Part shown: piece by piece, positions 7,482 to 15,336 of the stretch
How the letters are laid out: each line of letters opens with the position of its first letter
How positions within the stretch are numbered: the stretch's first letter is position 1
NCBI GenBank assembly: GCA_964512985.1
Contig: CAZELI010000019.1
Span: 1-44,689, forward strand
Direction: 5' to 3'
From: CAYPGT01 sp964512985
Lineage (GTDB): Bacteria; Cyanobacteriota; Vampirovibrionia; LMEP-6097
Length of the DNA: 44,689 nt
The notes under the pieces: generated by a model
What the model was told of the DNA's origin: nothing
Seen by the model: the letters and a program-made list of their open reading frames with translations, nothing else
Database searches by the model: none
Made by a program: the position numbers and the translations under genes

Positions 7482-8709
7482 CATAGATAAAAATTCTTTA
7501 TTCAATAAAAAAATCAGCTTTATTATGAAGTTTGCTGCTGCTTTACACAGTTATGGTGCTACGGCGCATGGACTTGAGCAGGCTATGTTTAATATAGTGT
7601 CACAGTTAGATCTTAAGAGTCAGTTCTTTGCTACACCGACAGCAATTATGGCAGCGTTTGATGCTCCTGACGGTGGTCAGCACAGTACTCTGACACGGGT
7701 TAAACCGAGTGGTATAGATTTACAAAAGATGCTCGAGCTTGATGCGCTAGGTGATGAGATTATCGCACGTGAGATTGATATAGATAGTGCCGAGCGTAAG
7801 CTAGAGGAGATTGTTAATGCTCCAGCGCCCTATTCCCGTCTGGTAGAGGCTTGTGCTTATAGTATTATTAGCGGGACAGTGATAGTGTTCTTTGCGGCAG
7901 GAGTGAGTGAATTGATCATGTCTGTTTTGATAAGTTTCTTTGTGGGTTTGCTTGCAGTTACTTTGTATTTTCATCCACAGACAGCGAGGTTCTTTGAGTT
8001 TTTGGCAGCTATAGTGGTTTCGTTGATTGCTTCTATGGCTTATGTTTTTTATCCGCATTTTTCAGTGCAATTAGTTACCTTAGCGTCATTGATTGTGTTT
8101 GTGCCAGGTTTAAGTTTGACTATATCTATGACTGAGCTTGCTACAGAGAATCTTGCTTCTGGTACAGCACGTTTAATGCAGGCTATTACTGTGTTTCTGA
8201 AGCTGGGTTTTGGAGTGGTTTTAGGAACAGGACTTGCGAAGTTATTTTTTGGAGATATTAATTTAGCTTATAAGCCAGTAGATTTAATCCCTTGTTCTTA
8301 TATGTGGCTAGCTCTACCATTAGCTGCGCTTGGCTTTATGATATTGTTTAGAGCTAAACTTAAAGATTATTTTTGGATACTTTGTGCTTGTCTTATCGCT
8401 TATTTCTCCGCTTATTTTACAACTCAATATTTAACCTCAGATCTAAGTCCCTTTGTAGGAGGTTTTCTTGTAGGAGTGGTAGCTAATCTCTATGCGCGCT
8501 TCATGAAACACCCTGCTGCAATGATCTCTATGCCTGGTTTAATTCTCTTAGTACCTGGAAGTATCGGCTTTCGTGGTTTGTCTATGCTCGTAGAGAAAAA
8601 TACACTTCTCGGTATCGATACTACTGTGCAAATGTTTATGATAGCCGTAGCCTTGGTTGCTGGATTGCTGTTTGCAAGTATCCTTATTACGCCGAAGCGG
8701 AGTTTGTAA
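7474..8709 (+). CDS. Threonine/serine exporter family membrane protein (ThrE-like)
   Basis: Predicted inner-membrane exporter of the ThrE family (two DUF1212/DUF3815-type halves in one chain). The N-terminal soluble part (about residues 1-110) contains LHSYGATAHGLEQAMF and FATPTAIMAAF, typical of the family. The rest holds about ten hydrophobic segments, with FVPGLSLTISMTELATENLASGTARLM, a conserved ThrE-like loop, between them. I choose TTG 7474 because AGAGGA at 7461-7466 gives a well-spaced Shine-Dalgarno sequence. An upstream GTG (7444) would overlap hemC by 38 bases without one. It is the third gene of the pyrH-hemC unit. The substrate is unproven. Confidence 0.85.
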   Translation: MDNIDKNSLFNKKISFIMKFAAALHSYGATAHGLEQAMFNIVSQLDLKSQFFATPTAIMAAFDAPDGGQHSTLTRVKPSGIDLQKMLELDALGDEIIAREIDIDSAERKLEEIVNAPAPYSRLVEACAYSIISGTVIVFFAAGVSELIMSVLISFFVGLLAVTLYFHPQTARFFEFLAAIVVSLIASMAYVFYPHFSVQLVTLASLIVFVPGLSLTISMTELATENLASGTARLMQAITVFLKLGFGVVLGTGLAKLFFGDINLAYKPVDLIPCSYMWLALPLAALGFMILFRAKLKDYFWILCACLIAYFSAYFTTQYLTSDLSPFVGGFLVGVVANLYARFMKHPAAMISMPGLILLVPGSIGFRGLSMLVEKNTLLGIDTTVQMFMIAVALVAGLLFASILITPKRSL

Positions 8710-8742
8710 ACACAAGAAATGAAATTTAATTAGGTTATAGTT

Positions 8743-9213
8743 TTAGGAAAGCTCTCTAATTTTCTCTCTTGATGATTCTTTTATTCTTGTGATCTCTTTT
8801 CTGATAACTTCACCAATAGCAAAATCTAGACAAGATACAGCTTCCTTTGTACAGTTTTTGTCACATATGTATGTTTTGAATAATCCATTAAGAGTATCAG
8901 TAGAATCTTCTCTAAATGGGATTGCGATATCTATTCCTAATTGATCATTTTTTAAAATTAAAGTATCATCGTAAGGTCTTTCATCGGTATCAACTTGAAC
9001 AGCTGCTTGCCAACCATCACCGAGATTATAGAAAGCAGATGGTTCTTTTGTTTTATTGGTATCTTGATCATGAAAGTATTGTCTAAATTGTAAAATAGCT
9101 GTTTCTTTTAATTGCTCTAATTCTTGAGCTTCAGCAGACCCATCTCGTAAGCGTTGTTCTAATAATTCTAAGTTCACGGGATTTATAGGAATGGAGTTTT
9201 TCGGAGTAATCAT
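8743..9213 (-). CDS. Hypothetical protein, about 156 aa
   Basis: Soluble, acidic protein of unknown family; contains three Cys in the C-terminal third (ICDKNCTKEAVSCLDF). The longer reading from TTG 9252 is rejected because its first codons coincide with a promoter: TTGAAA and TATTAT lie inside that extension, and the ATG at 9213 follows the -10 by nine bases. No Shine-Dalgarno sequence. It is convergent with the exporter gene, with 33 bases between stops. Confidence 0.6.
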   Translation of the reverse strand: MITPKNSIPINPVNLELLEQRLRDGSAEAQELEQLKETAILQFRQYFHDQDTNKTKEPSAFYNLGDGWQAAVQVDTDERPYDDTLILKNDQLGIDIAIPFREDSTDTLNGLFKTYICDKNCTKEAVSCLDFAIGEVIRKEITRIKESSREKIRELS

Positions 9214-9222
9214 TAGGTCTAG

Positions 9223-9252
9223 ATAATAACATAGGAGGTCGATATTTTTCAA
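9223..9252 (-). promoter_or_regulatory. Promoter of a predicted leaderless mRNA (gene 8743-9213)
   Basis: Read on the minus strand: TTGAAA (9252-9247), an 18-bp spacer, TATTAT (9228-9223), then nine bases to ATG 9213. Confidence 0.6.
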
Positions 9253-9589
9253 AGGGCAAGTTGTAATTTAACCCGGTAATTTCAAGAATCGACTTGTGTT
9301 TTTATCGAGATTTGAGGGAAATGAAGAAGAATATTTAGATAGTAGACTGTATAAAACTCTGATTTTGGGGTGTTTTATATAGCACACTATATAAAATATC
9401 AAGAGCCGTACCACGATATTTTAAACCGTTACTTTAATATATCGTGCATTAATTAAAGTAGAGCTTTGAAAAACCATGAACGTAGATCATTTATCTTAAA
9501 AGAGTAACGGGAGCGTGCGAAGTCAGAACGTTACCAAGCGCTAACATCACGAAACTTTCGTCACGAAAACTTCGTGATGAAAAAGAAAG
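9253..9589. other. Gene-free region rich in inverted repeats
   Basis: About 340 bases without a supported gene but with several palindromes. A perfect 10-bp-arm palindrome with 4-base loop lies at 9373-9396 (TTTTATATAG/CTATATAAAA). CACGATAT at 9412-9419 pairs with ATATCGTG at 9439-9446. GTAACG and CGTTAC flank about 9505-9535, and CATCACGAA/TTCGTGATG lies near 9546-9580. The last sits just beyond the aminotransferase stop and is probably its terminator stem. The first resembles an operator. Confidence 0.5.
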
Positions 9590-10696
9590 TTATACGGCAA
9601 CCTTAGTTCTATAACCCAACTTCACCAACACTTTCTCTAGTGCTGCAAGTCCAGTAAGTATATCTCTGTCACAAACAAAACCCAAATGTCCCATACGGAA
9701 GATCTTATTCTCTAATTCTTTCTGACCGTTAGCAACGGTAATCTGCCAGTCTTCTTTAAATGCTTTGCGGATGTCTGGTACAGCGATGCCTTCTGGTGGA
9801 TAGATAGCAGTGATGGCTGCAGATGCCGTCTCATCTTCAGTGAGAAGTTTTAGACCCAGCTTCCTGACACCGTTACGTAAAGTATCACGTAGACGCGCAT
9901 GACGACTAACAATGTTCTCTAATCCTTCTTCTTGCATCATAGCGAGAGCTTTCTCTAAAGCAACAATGAAACTCACATTAGGAGTCCAAGGTGTGGTGCT
10001 ATCCTTAAGAGCTTTCTTCGCTTGTTTCCAGCAGAAGTAGTAGCAAGGTGACTTGCAAGATTCTTTAGCCTTGTATGCCGCTTCAGAAACATAGATGAAG
10101 CTTAAGCCTGGCGGTAGCATAAAGCCTTTCTGTGAACCAGATACCACCACATCAATACCAAGCGCATCGATATTAAGTTCCATACAACCTAATGAAGTAA
10201 CAGCGTCCATTAATACTAGAGCGCCATGTGCTTTCATAAGAGGTATTAGAGCTTTGATATCATTTGCTGTACCAGTAGAAGTCTCTGAGTGAGTTATAGT
10301 AATGGCTTTGTATTTATTAGTAGCTAGAGCATCTTTAAGTTGATTCACACTTATCGCTTTACCAGCTTCCGCTTTAATCTCTGTTACTTCAGCACCATAG
10401 AGTTTAGCGATATCAGCGAAACGTTGTCCAAATACACCGATTACTAATGAGAGAACCTTATCACCAGGATTAATAGTGTTAGCAATAGCGCCTTCTAGTG
10501 CACCAGTGCCACTTGCAGTATAAATGAACACATCGTTCTTAGTTTGTCCAAGCCACTGAAGTTTCTCGGTAGCCGACATAAAAATCTTGGAGAACTCTTT
10601 AGATCTATGCCCTATAGGGTGTTTTGCCAAAGCTTGAAGTACCGTCTCTGGTACTGGAGTTGGTCCGGGGATCATTAGTAATTCTTTCTCGCGCAT
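9590..10696 (-). CDS. Class-V aminotransferase (alanine/serine-glyoxylate type)
   Basis: PLP-dependent fold-type I transaminase, 368 residues. Landmarks are MIPGPTPVPETVLQAL at the N-terminus, HRSKEFS, ASGTGALEG, THSETSTGT, LMDAVTSLG and SGSQKGFMLPPGLSF, in which Lys carries PLP. The C-terminus has GHLGFVCDRDI, typical of the family. Cyanobacterial homologs are often annotated 'soluble hydrogenase 42 kDa subunit'; an alanine-glyoxylate or serine-pyruvate transaminase role is more likely. TATAAT (10709-10704 on the minus strand) ends seven bases before the ATG, so the mRNA is predicted leaderless. An inverted repeat after the stop probably terminates it. Confidence 0.9.
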   Translation of the reverse strand: MREKELLMIPGPTPVPETVLQALAKHPIGHRSKEFSKIFMSATEKLQWLGQTKNDVFIYTASGTGALEGAIANTINPGDKVLSLVIGVFGQRFADIAKLYGAEVTEIKAEAGKAISVNQLKDALATNKYKAITITHSETSTGTANDIKALIPLMKAHGALVLMDAVTSLGCMELNIDALGIDVVVSGSQKGFMLPPGLSFIYVSEAAYKAKESCKSPCYYFCWKQAKKALKDSTTPWTPNVSFIVALEKALAMMQEEGLENIVSRHARLRDTLRNGVRKLGLKLLTEDETASAAITAIYPPEGIAVPDIRKAFKEDWQITVANGQKELENKIFRMGHLGFVCDRDILTGLAALEKVLVKLGYRTKVAV

Positions 10697-10773
10697 GCGC
10701 TAGATTATAGCAACAGCTATAAAAATCATTAAAATGTTTTTATATTTTTAAGATGATTTAGAGGAATCTGATT

Positions 10774-11085
10774 CTAAAGAAAAGAGTCAACCACTTCGTC
10801 ACCAAGGCTCTTACCAGGTGTAGGTTGTTCTGACTCAGTTGTTTTAGTATGGTTTGTTGAAGGAGTAATCATGTCGTTGTCACGATCAGTCGGTGTTGTA
10901 TCAAAATCTGGAATAGCTCGTGCTAATGCTCTTAACTCGCTTGGCGTGGCAGTTTGATTTTTGAGTGCATCACGTAATCGTTCAGCGGCGCTTATTGGAT
11001 GGCTTTGAGGAGTAGATTCTTTTCTATTACCATAATAAAGTCCCTTATCTGGGGTATATGCTTGTGCTATTAATAAATTAGCCAT
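10774..11085 (-). CDS. Hypothetical protein, 103 aa
   Basis: A small hydrophilic, Thr/Ser/Pro-rich, probably disordered protein with a short helical middle (AAERLRDALK, SELRALARAIPDF). No family recognised. Reality is supported by one of the best promoters in the window (11093-11121), ending seven bases before its ATG. It stands alone between the aminotransferase and dehydrogenase genes. Confidence 0.55.
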   Translation of the reverse strand: MANLLIAQAYTPDKGLYYGNRKESTPQSHPISAAERLRDALKNQTATPSELRALARAIPDFDTTPTDRDNDMITPSTNHTKTTESEQPTPGKSLGDEVVDSFL

Positions 11086-11092
11086 AGCATTG

Positions 11093-11121
11093 ATTTTACC
11101 TTAGTTTAGATAATAAGTCAA
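11093..11121 (-). promoter_or_regulatory. Promoter of a predicted leaderless mRNA (gene 10774-11085)
   Basis: On the minus strand: TTGACT (11121-11116), a 17-bp spacer, TAAAAT (11098-11093), seven bases, then ATG 11085. Both boxes are close to consensus with ideal spacing. Confidence 0.75.
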
Positions 11122-11238
11122 GATTGAATACTCACTTTAAACTCTCTGTGTAAGCTAAAATGTTAAAACCCTTGTTATTACGCTATTATTTCTAGAAAAA
11201 TTAGGAATATAATCCCTAAAATCTGGAATTTTAAGGAG

Positions 11239-12372
11239 TTAGCCCCTTATATTACTAAAAGATAAATAAGTTTTTATTCCTTGATTTTCATTACAGAGCT
11301 TAATAGTTTTTCCTAAATTTTCAAGATTTGCACGTTGAGTAATAAGTTTCTGGATTTTTATTATTCCTGAGCTAATTAGTTCTAAACTTTCAGATAAATT
11401 AGCAAGATTAGGAGAATAACTTCCTAATATAGTTAGCTCTTTATAATAAATGTCATTATTGGAAAACGCCTTACTTGCATCAGCTACGCTGCTGAACACT
11501 ACTATAGTAGCGCCGTTGGCAGCGTGCTTGATAGCTAGGTCTACAGTAGCGGAAGAGCCGGCGCAGAGGAAGAGGTAATTGAAGTGGCTGGGTGGCTGAG
11601 TGCCTGGCTGGCTGAGGGAGGGAATACTATTATCAAAACCCAATTCGTGAGCAAGTTTTAGCCTGCTTTCAAGTAAGTCTAAACCTGTTACTTCAGCATT
11701 TGGTATATAGTGCTTAACTACTTGTCCCATGATTAAACCTATAGAACCTAAGCCTATAACTAAGACTCGGAGAGTGGATTGCTTCGTCGCCGGAGCCTGC
11801 AGCGAGCGAAGCGTGGCTGGCTCCTCGCAATGACGTATGACGGGTACTCGTTGACTGCTGACTGTTGACAGTTGACCCAAGCCACGCTCTACGGCTTTAA
11901 TACAACAGGCTACTGGTTCTACGAAACTTGCTTCTTCGTCACTAAGGTGGCTAGGAAGCTTATAAACAGTGTGTTTAAGATGTCCTTCGCTTAATTCTAA
12001 ATACTCACAGAAAGCTCCTGGATTGAAATTAGTAGATTTAAATTGCGCGCAGAGACTCTCTTGTCCGTTAAGACAATAATTACATTCTAAGCAAGGTACA
12101 TGATGAGAAGAAATTATACGGTCACCAGCTTTAAGATGATACTTCAAGCTCATTTCGGGAGATATTTCATCTATAATTCCTACCATCTCGTGTCCTAAAA
12201 TTATTCCTGGCTTAACTAGTCCCTGATTGAGCTTCAGCAGGTCAGAACCGCAAACTCCGACACCAAGCACTTTGATGATGGCATTCTTGTTATTAAGCTT
12301 GGGTTTAGCTAAATCAATTAATTGGAGAAATGACGTTTCTAAGTTTTGAGGATTGTAGGCAAGTGCTTTCAT
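11239..12372 (-). CDS. Zinc-dependent medium-chain dehydrogenase (MDR family) with in-frame repeat insertions
   Basis: NAD(P)-dependent alcohol/polyol dehydrogenase-like protein, 377 residues from the preferred ATG. The catalytic domain has GVGVCGSDLLK (catalytic Cys), GHEMVGIIDEI and the structural-zinc loop with four Cys (CLECNYCLNGQESLC). The Rossmann motif is VLVIGLGSIG. Two regions are foreign to the fold. Residues about 165-199 derive from a 4x7-bp tandem repeat plus a palindromic element, and about 252-263 from a 4x8-bp tandem repeat. The frame stays open through all of them, so the gene may be functional. The 5' end overlaps hemH by about 59 bases; a start ten codons upstream is possible. 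The substrate is unknown. Confidence 0.8.
   Translation of the reverse strand: MKALAYNPQNLETSFLQLIDLAKPKLNNKNAIIKVLGVGVCGSDLLKLNQGLVKPGIILGHEMVGIIDEISPEMSLKYHLKAGDRIISSHHVPCLECNYCLNGQESLCAQFKSTNFNPGAFCEYLELSEGHLKHTVYKLPSHLSDEEASFVEPVACCIKAVERGLGQLSTVSSQRVPVIRHCEEPATLRSLQAPATKQSTLRVLVIGLGSIGLIMGQVVKHYIPNAEVTGLDLLESRLKLAHELGFDNSIPSLSQPGTQPPSHFNYLFLCAGSSATVDLAIKHAANGATIVVFSSVADASKAFSNNDIYYKELTILGSYSPNLANLSESLELISSGIIKIQKLITQRANLENLGKTIKLCNENQGIKTYLSFSNIRG
11584..11615 (-). repeat. Four-unit tandem octamer (consensus TCAGNCAC), dehydrogenase copy
   Basis: Exactly four degenerate 8-bp units on the coding strand (TCAGCCAG, CCAGGCAC, TCAGCCAC, CCAGCCAC). The same 32-bp, four-unit architecture in coding orientation occurs at 13821-13852 and 29311-29342. 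It lies in frame within the Rossmann domain of the dehydrogenase. Confidence 0.8.
11776..11835. repeat. Palindromic element inside the dehydrogenase gene (CATTGCGAGG type)
   Basis: A GC-rich interrupted palindrome with nested arms ATTGC/GCAAT and GGAGCC/GGCTCC. It reads in frame as RHCEEPATLRSLQAP and a little more, inserted just before the Rossmann GLGSIG motif. The GTCATTGCGAGG...GAAGCAATCC sequence type is a widespread bacterial palindromic repeat. Confidence 0.8.
11849..11876 (-). repeat. Four-unit tandem heptamer (GTCAACN) in the dehydrogenase gene
   Basis: Four 7-bp units on the coding strand: GTCAACT, GTCAACA, GTCAGCA, GTCAACG. They abut the palindromic element at 11776-11835, and both are translated as a linker before the Rossmann motif. 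Confidence 0.75.
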
Positions 12373-13363
12373 GGGATTTATTGACAAGTGAAGCCAAAGC
12401 ATTGATTAGTAAAGGATTAGCTTTAGGCAATCGTGTAACCTGAAATCTAACTATATCATTTTCATAAGCAAGATCTCTATATTGCATACCTATCTCTTCT
12501 AGGGTTTCTATGTGATCTCCTACAAAGCTTATGGGGATTACGATTAGATTCTTGACACCATCCCTCCCAAGCTTTTTAATAGCATCATTGGTATAAGGTT
12601 CTAACCATTTAACTGGTCCCACTCTGCTCTGGTAAGAGATAGACCAACTTAAGTCATGTAATTCAGAACATAGTTTATTTTTATAGGTTCTTAGATTGAG
12701 ATGATTAGCAAGCTTCTGCAAAACTAGGTTAATACAGTCTTCTACCTGTTGTTGATAAGGATCACCTTCCTTAATATATTTAACAGGTAAACCATGAGCA
12801 GAGAAGAGTAAGTGAGCGGTTTTGGTATGAGCTAATAAATCTTCTATACGCTTGGCTATTAATTCTATAAAAGCAGGATGGTCATACCAAGCTTCTATAT
12901 ATTTAACTTGAACTTTAGGAGTGAAGCCAGTTGCATCAAACAATTCCTTACATTCAATAATACTTGAACCAGAGGTAGCTCGAGAATATTGTGGATAGAG
13001 AGGAATCACAGTTAATTCTTTAATCTGATCTCTTTCCATATCTTCTAGAGTGTCTTTTAAGAAAGGATAAGAATAACGCATGGCTATATATACTTTATAG
13101 TTTTTACCAAGTTTTTTTTCTAAGGCTTTAGCTTGACATTGAGTTTCGAACAATATCGGTGAAGCATTACCAATTTTTTGATAATTATGAGCTACTTTAG
13201 ATGCTCTTCTTGAGGAAATAAATTTAGCTAGTTGAGTTTGATAAGGTTTGAGTAAACTTGGTAATTGGATAATATAAGGATCATTGAAAAGATTAAAGAG
13301 AAAGTTTTCTACTTCTGCAATACAGCAAGGTCCGCCCATTTGTAGTAATAAAACACCTTTCAT
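12314..13363 (-). CDS. hemH: Ferrochelatase
   Basis: Inserts Fe2+ into protoporphyrin IX, the last step of protoheme synthesis. 349 residues. Landmarks are LLLQMGGP at the N-terminus, NYQKIGNASPI, PLYPQYSRATSGS, the catalytic-His block LLFSAHGLPVKYIKEGDPY, SYQSRVGPVKWLEPYT and the second block PISFVGDHIETLEE. The C-terminus extends slightly beyond the usual end and overlaps the downstream dehydrogenase start. The intergenic region with the divergent fusion gene is only 49 bp. With hemC it implies cytochromes and respiration. Confidence 0.96.
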   Translation of the reverse strand: MKGVLLLQMGGPCCIAEVENFLFNLFNDPYIIQLPSLLKPYQTQLAKFISSRRASKVAHNYQKIGNASPILFETQCQAKALEKKLGKNYKVYIAMRYSYPFLKDTLEDMERDQIKELTVIPLYPQYSRATSGSSIIECKELFDATGFTPKVQVKYIEAWYDHPAFIELIAKRIEDLLAHTKTAHLLFSAHGLPVKYIKEGDPYQQQVEDCINLVLQKLANHLNLRTYKNKLCSELHDLSWSISYQSRVGPVKWLEPYTNDAIKKLGRDGVKNLIVIPISFVGDHIETLEEIGMQYRDLAYENDIVRFQVTRLPKANPLLINALASLVNKSHESTCLQSSKLRNVISPIN

Positions 13364-13412
13364 TAATTCATAATCATTCTAGCAGTAGGAGGAATGGGTT
13401 AGAATTAAACTA

Positions 13413-14399
13413 ATGCATCCAATCGCGATACGAGGAGCTACTACTGTTAATAGAAATAATGCGGATGACATTAAAGCTGCATCTGTAGAAATGACGCGTA
13501 AAGTAGTAGAAGAGAATAGCATTAAACCTGATGATATTATTATGGTTTTCCTAACAATGACAGCAGATCTTACTGCTTATAATGCAGCTTCAGCGATTAG
13601 ACTAGGGCTCCATTGGCAAGATGTGCCTTTCTTTACTTCTCAAGAACCCAGTATTGATGGGATGTTGCCTAAATGTATTAGGATTTTGGTTCAATGCCAT
13701 AGTGATAAGCATAAATCAGAAGTTAAGCATGTATATTTAGGAGAAGCCGCTAAACTTAGACCAGACCTTAGTAATAGTGCCTGTGTGTCTGAGGGGCTGG
13801 GTGACCGAGTCAACACAGGTTCAGCCACTCAGTCACTCAGCCACTCAGGCACTTCTGCGATACTGACTATTCCAAATTTCATTTCTCTATTTCGTGTATG
13901 CCTTATGGTATTTGCGTTCTGGTATTTTTTATCTAATAATAATGCGTGGTATTTTTTAATTCTTACTATTATTGTGGTCTCTCTGGATGCAGTGGATGGG
14001 ATTATTGCTCGTAAGTTAAATCAAGCTAGTGTTCTTGGTGCAAAAATAGATATTATTGCTGATAGAGTTACAGAACTTAGTTACTGGTTGTTTTTTGCTT
14101 TTCTTGGGTTACTTGGTTATTGGGTTTTTTTGTTTTTTTTGTTGCGAGGTTTAATAGTAGATTATTTAACTCGTAATCAGGATAAGCCATTAGGTGATTC
14201 CTGGTTACGATCTAGTCGTTTTATGAGAGGTGCATATGGCACGCTTAAGACTCTTAGCTTTTGTTTATTGATTATTATTCCTAATTTTGTTTATTGGGGT
14301 ATTAATTGGACGCTTGCTATAGTTTATTTGACAGTAGCTATTTGTTTTCTAAGAGCCTGGCCAGTAATCTCTAGTATTTCATTTAAACCTAGGATATAG
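13413..14399 (+). CDS. Chorismate mutase (AroH) fused to CDP-alcohol phosphatidyltransferase
   Basis: The first 122 residues are a complete AroH-type chorismate mutase (IRGATTVNRN, SATP-like TMTADLTAYNAASAIR, PKCIRIL, HVYLGEAAKLRPDLS), which converts chorismate to prephenate. Residues about 150-328 are a membrane CDP-alcohol phosphatidyltransferase with an intact DxxDGxxARx8GxxxDxxxD motif (begins DAVDGIIARK, ends KIDIIADR) and several transmembrane helices. The two activities are biochemically unrelated. The roughly 25-residue linker is encoded by a palindrome of octamer repeats (13785-13852), suggesting that the repeat joined two once separate genes. TAGAAT at 13400-13405 lies seven bases before the ATG and there is no Shine-Dalgarno sequence. 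The lipid product is unknown. Confidence 0.88.
   Translation: MHPIAIRGATTVNRNNADDIKAASVEMTRKVVEENSIKPDDIIMVFLTMTADLTAYNAASAIRLGLHWQDVPFFTSQEPSIDGMLPKCIRILVQCHSDKHKSEVKHVYLGEAAKLRPDLSNSACVSEGLGDRVNTGSATQSLSHSGTSAILTIPNFISLFRVCLMVFAFWYFLSNNNAWYFLILTIIVVSLDAVDGIIARKLNQASVLGAKIDIIADRVTELSYWLFFAFLGLLGYWVFLFFLLRGLIVDYLTRNQDKPLGDSWLRSSRFMRGAYGTLKTLSFCLLIIIPNFVYWGINWTLAIVYLTVAICFLRAWPVISSISFKPRI
13785..13852 (+). repeat. Octamer-repeat palindrome at the fusion junction
   Basis: The left arm 13785-13805 and right arm 13832-13852 are inverted repeats matching at 18 of 21 positions. The right half, 13821-13852, is exactly four TCAGNCAC octamers; the left half contains reverse-oriented units (GTGTCTGA, GGGGCTGG, GTGACCGA). 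It is translated in frame as the linker between chorismate mutase and phosphatidyltransferase domains. Confidence 0.88.
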
Positions 14400-14406
14400 T
14401 GGAGTA

Positions 14407-15336
14407 ATGATCTCTACACAATTCATCGGTAAAACTTATGCTCCTGTAACTTATGAAGTAGGTCGGGAGAAATTACGAGATTTTGTTGTTGCTACTAAAG
14501 CAGATCCAGAGAAATTTAAGGACATAGTACCACCTACTTTTCCTGTGGTATATGGTCATGGGCTCTTATGGCAGGTATTGTTTGATCCTGAATTAAAAAT
14601 GAATCTTAGTAAGTTAGTTCATGGCGAACAAGAGTTTATTTATCATAAGCCTGTACGTGTAGGAGATACTATTCGTAGTACTGCACGTATCGAGAAGATC
14701 TTTGAGAAGGGCTCTCATGATTTTGTGGTATTGGTTTCAGAAGCTACTAATCAGCATAATGAAAAAGTCTGTGATTCAATTTGGACTTTTATTATACGAG
14801 GTGGTAATGATAAGGACTTTACTTTGAAGGAAAAACTAATGGTGAACTTAGCAAGCTTAATGCCCCCTTGTCCTAGAGCTAAAGCTAAGCAGACTAAAGC
14901 ATTCGATGAATTAATAAGCAAGACTGGTAAAACTATTGCCTTAGATAGGGCTCAGCAAGATTTAGTTTATTATGAGAAAGGATCTAATACTGAGATTATG
15001 ATGCAGGTGTTTATCGATAAATATATGCCTCAAGTTTATGCTGGAGCTAGCGGTGATTTCAATATTATTCACTTGGATAAAGAGTTTGGTCGTTCAGTTG
15101 GATTAGGCGGTAACATACTTCATGGCATGGCGACTATGGCATTAGGAGCTAATTTTGCTATGCATGATGTGAGTCCAGAATCAGCTAAACGTTATAGGGC
15201 AAGATTCTCTGCGCCAGTTAAGCCTATGGATACTATAACTTATAAAGGTTCCTGGTCTGGTAAGGAATTGAAGTTTAAAGCCTTTAATCATAAAGGTGAA
15301 GAGGTAATTAATTCAGCTGTTTTTGAAGCTCACTGA
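14407..15336 (+). CDS. MaoC-like double hot-dog hydratase
   Basis: Probable (R)-specific enoyl-thioester hydratase or related MaoC-family enzyme, 309 residues. The N-terminal half is a degenerate MaoC/FAS1-type hot dog (about 1-140: PPTFPVVYGHGLLW, VRVGDTIRSTARI). The C-terminal half carries the hydratase motif YAGASGDFNIIHLD then GNILHGM, with the catalytic Asp and His present. A GGAG Shine-Dalgarno sequence lies just before the ATG, 7 bases after the preceding stop, so it is co-transcribed with the fusion gene. Its 3' end overlaps the convergent gene by 7 bases. The acyl substrate is unknown; mycobacterial HadAB-like or PHA-type roles are possible. Confidence 0.82.
   Translation: MISTQFIGKTYAPVTYEVGREKLRDFVVATKADPEKFKDIVPPTFPVVYGHGLLWQVLFDPELKMNLSKLVHGEQEFIYHKPVRVGDTIRSTARIEKIFEKGSHDFVVLVSEATNQHNEKVCDSIWTFIIRGGNDKDFTLKEKLMVNLASLMPPCPRAKAKQTKAFDELISKTGKTIALDRAQQDLVYYEKGSNTEIMMQVFIDKYMPQVYAGASGDFNIIHLDKEFGRSVGLGGNILHGMATMALGANFAMHDVSPESAKRYRARFSAPVKPMDTITYKGSWSGKELKFKAFNHKGEEVINSAVFEAH

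Noticed and set aside
13785..13852. CRISPR-like array
   Set aside because: Units are contiguous octamers without spacers and lie in a coding frame; no cas genes are present.
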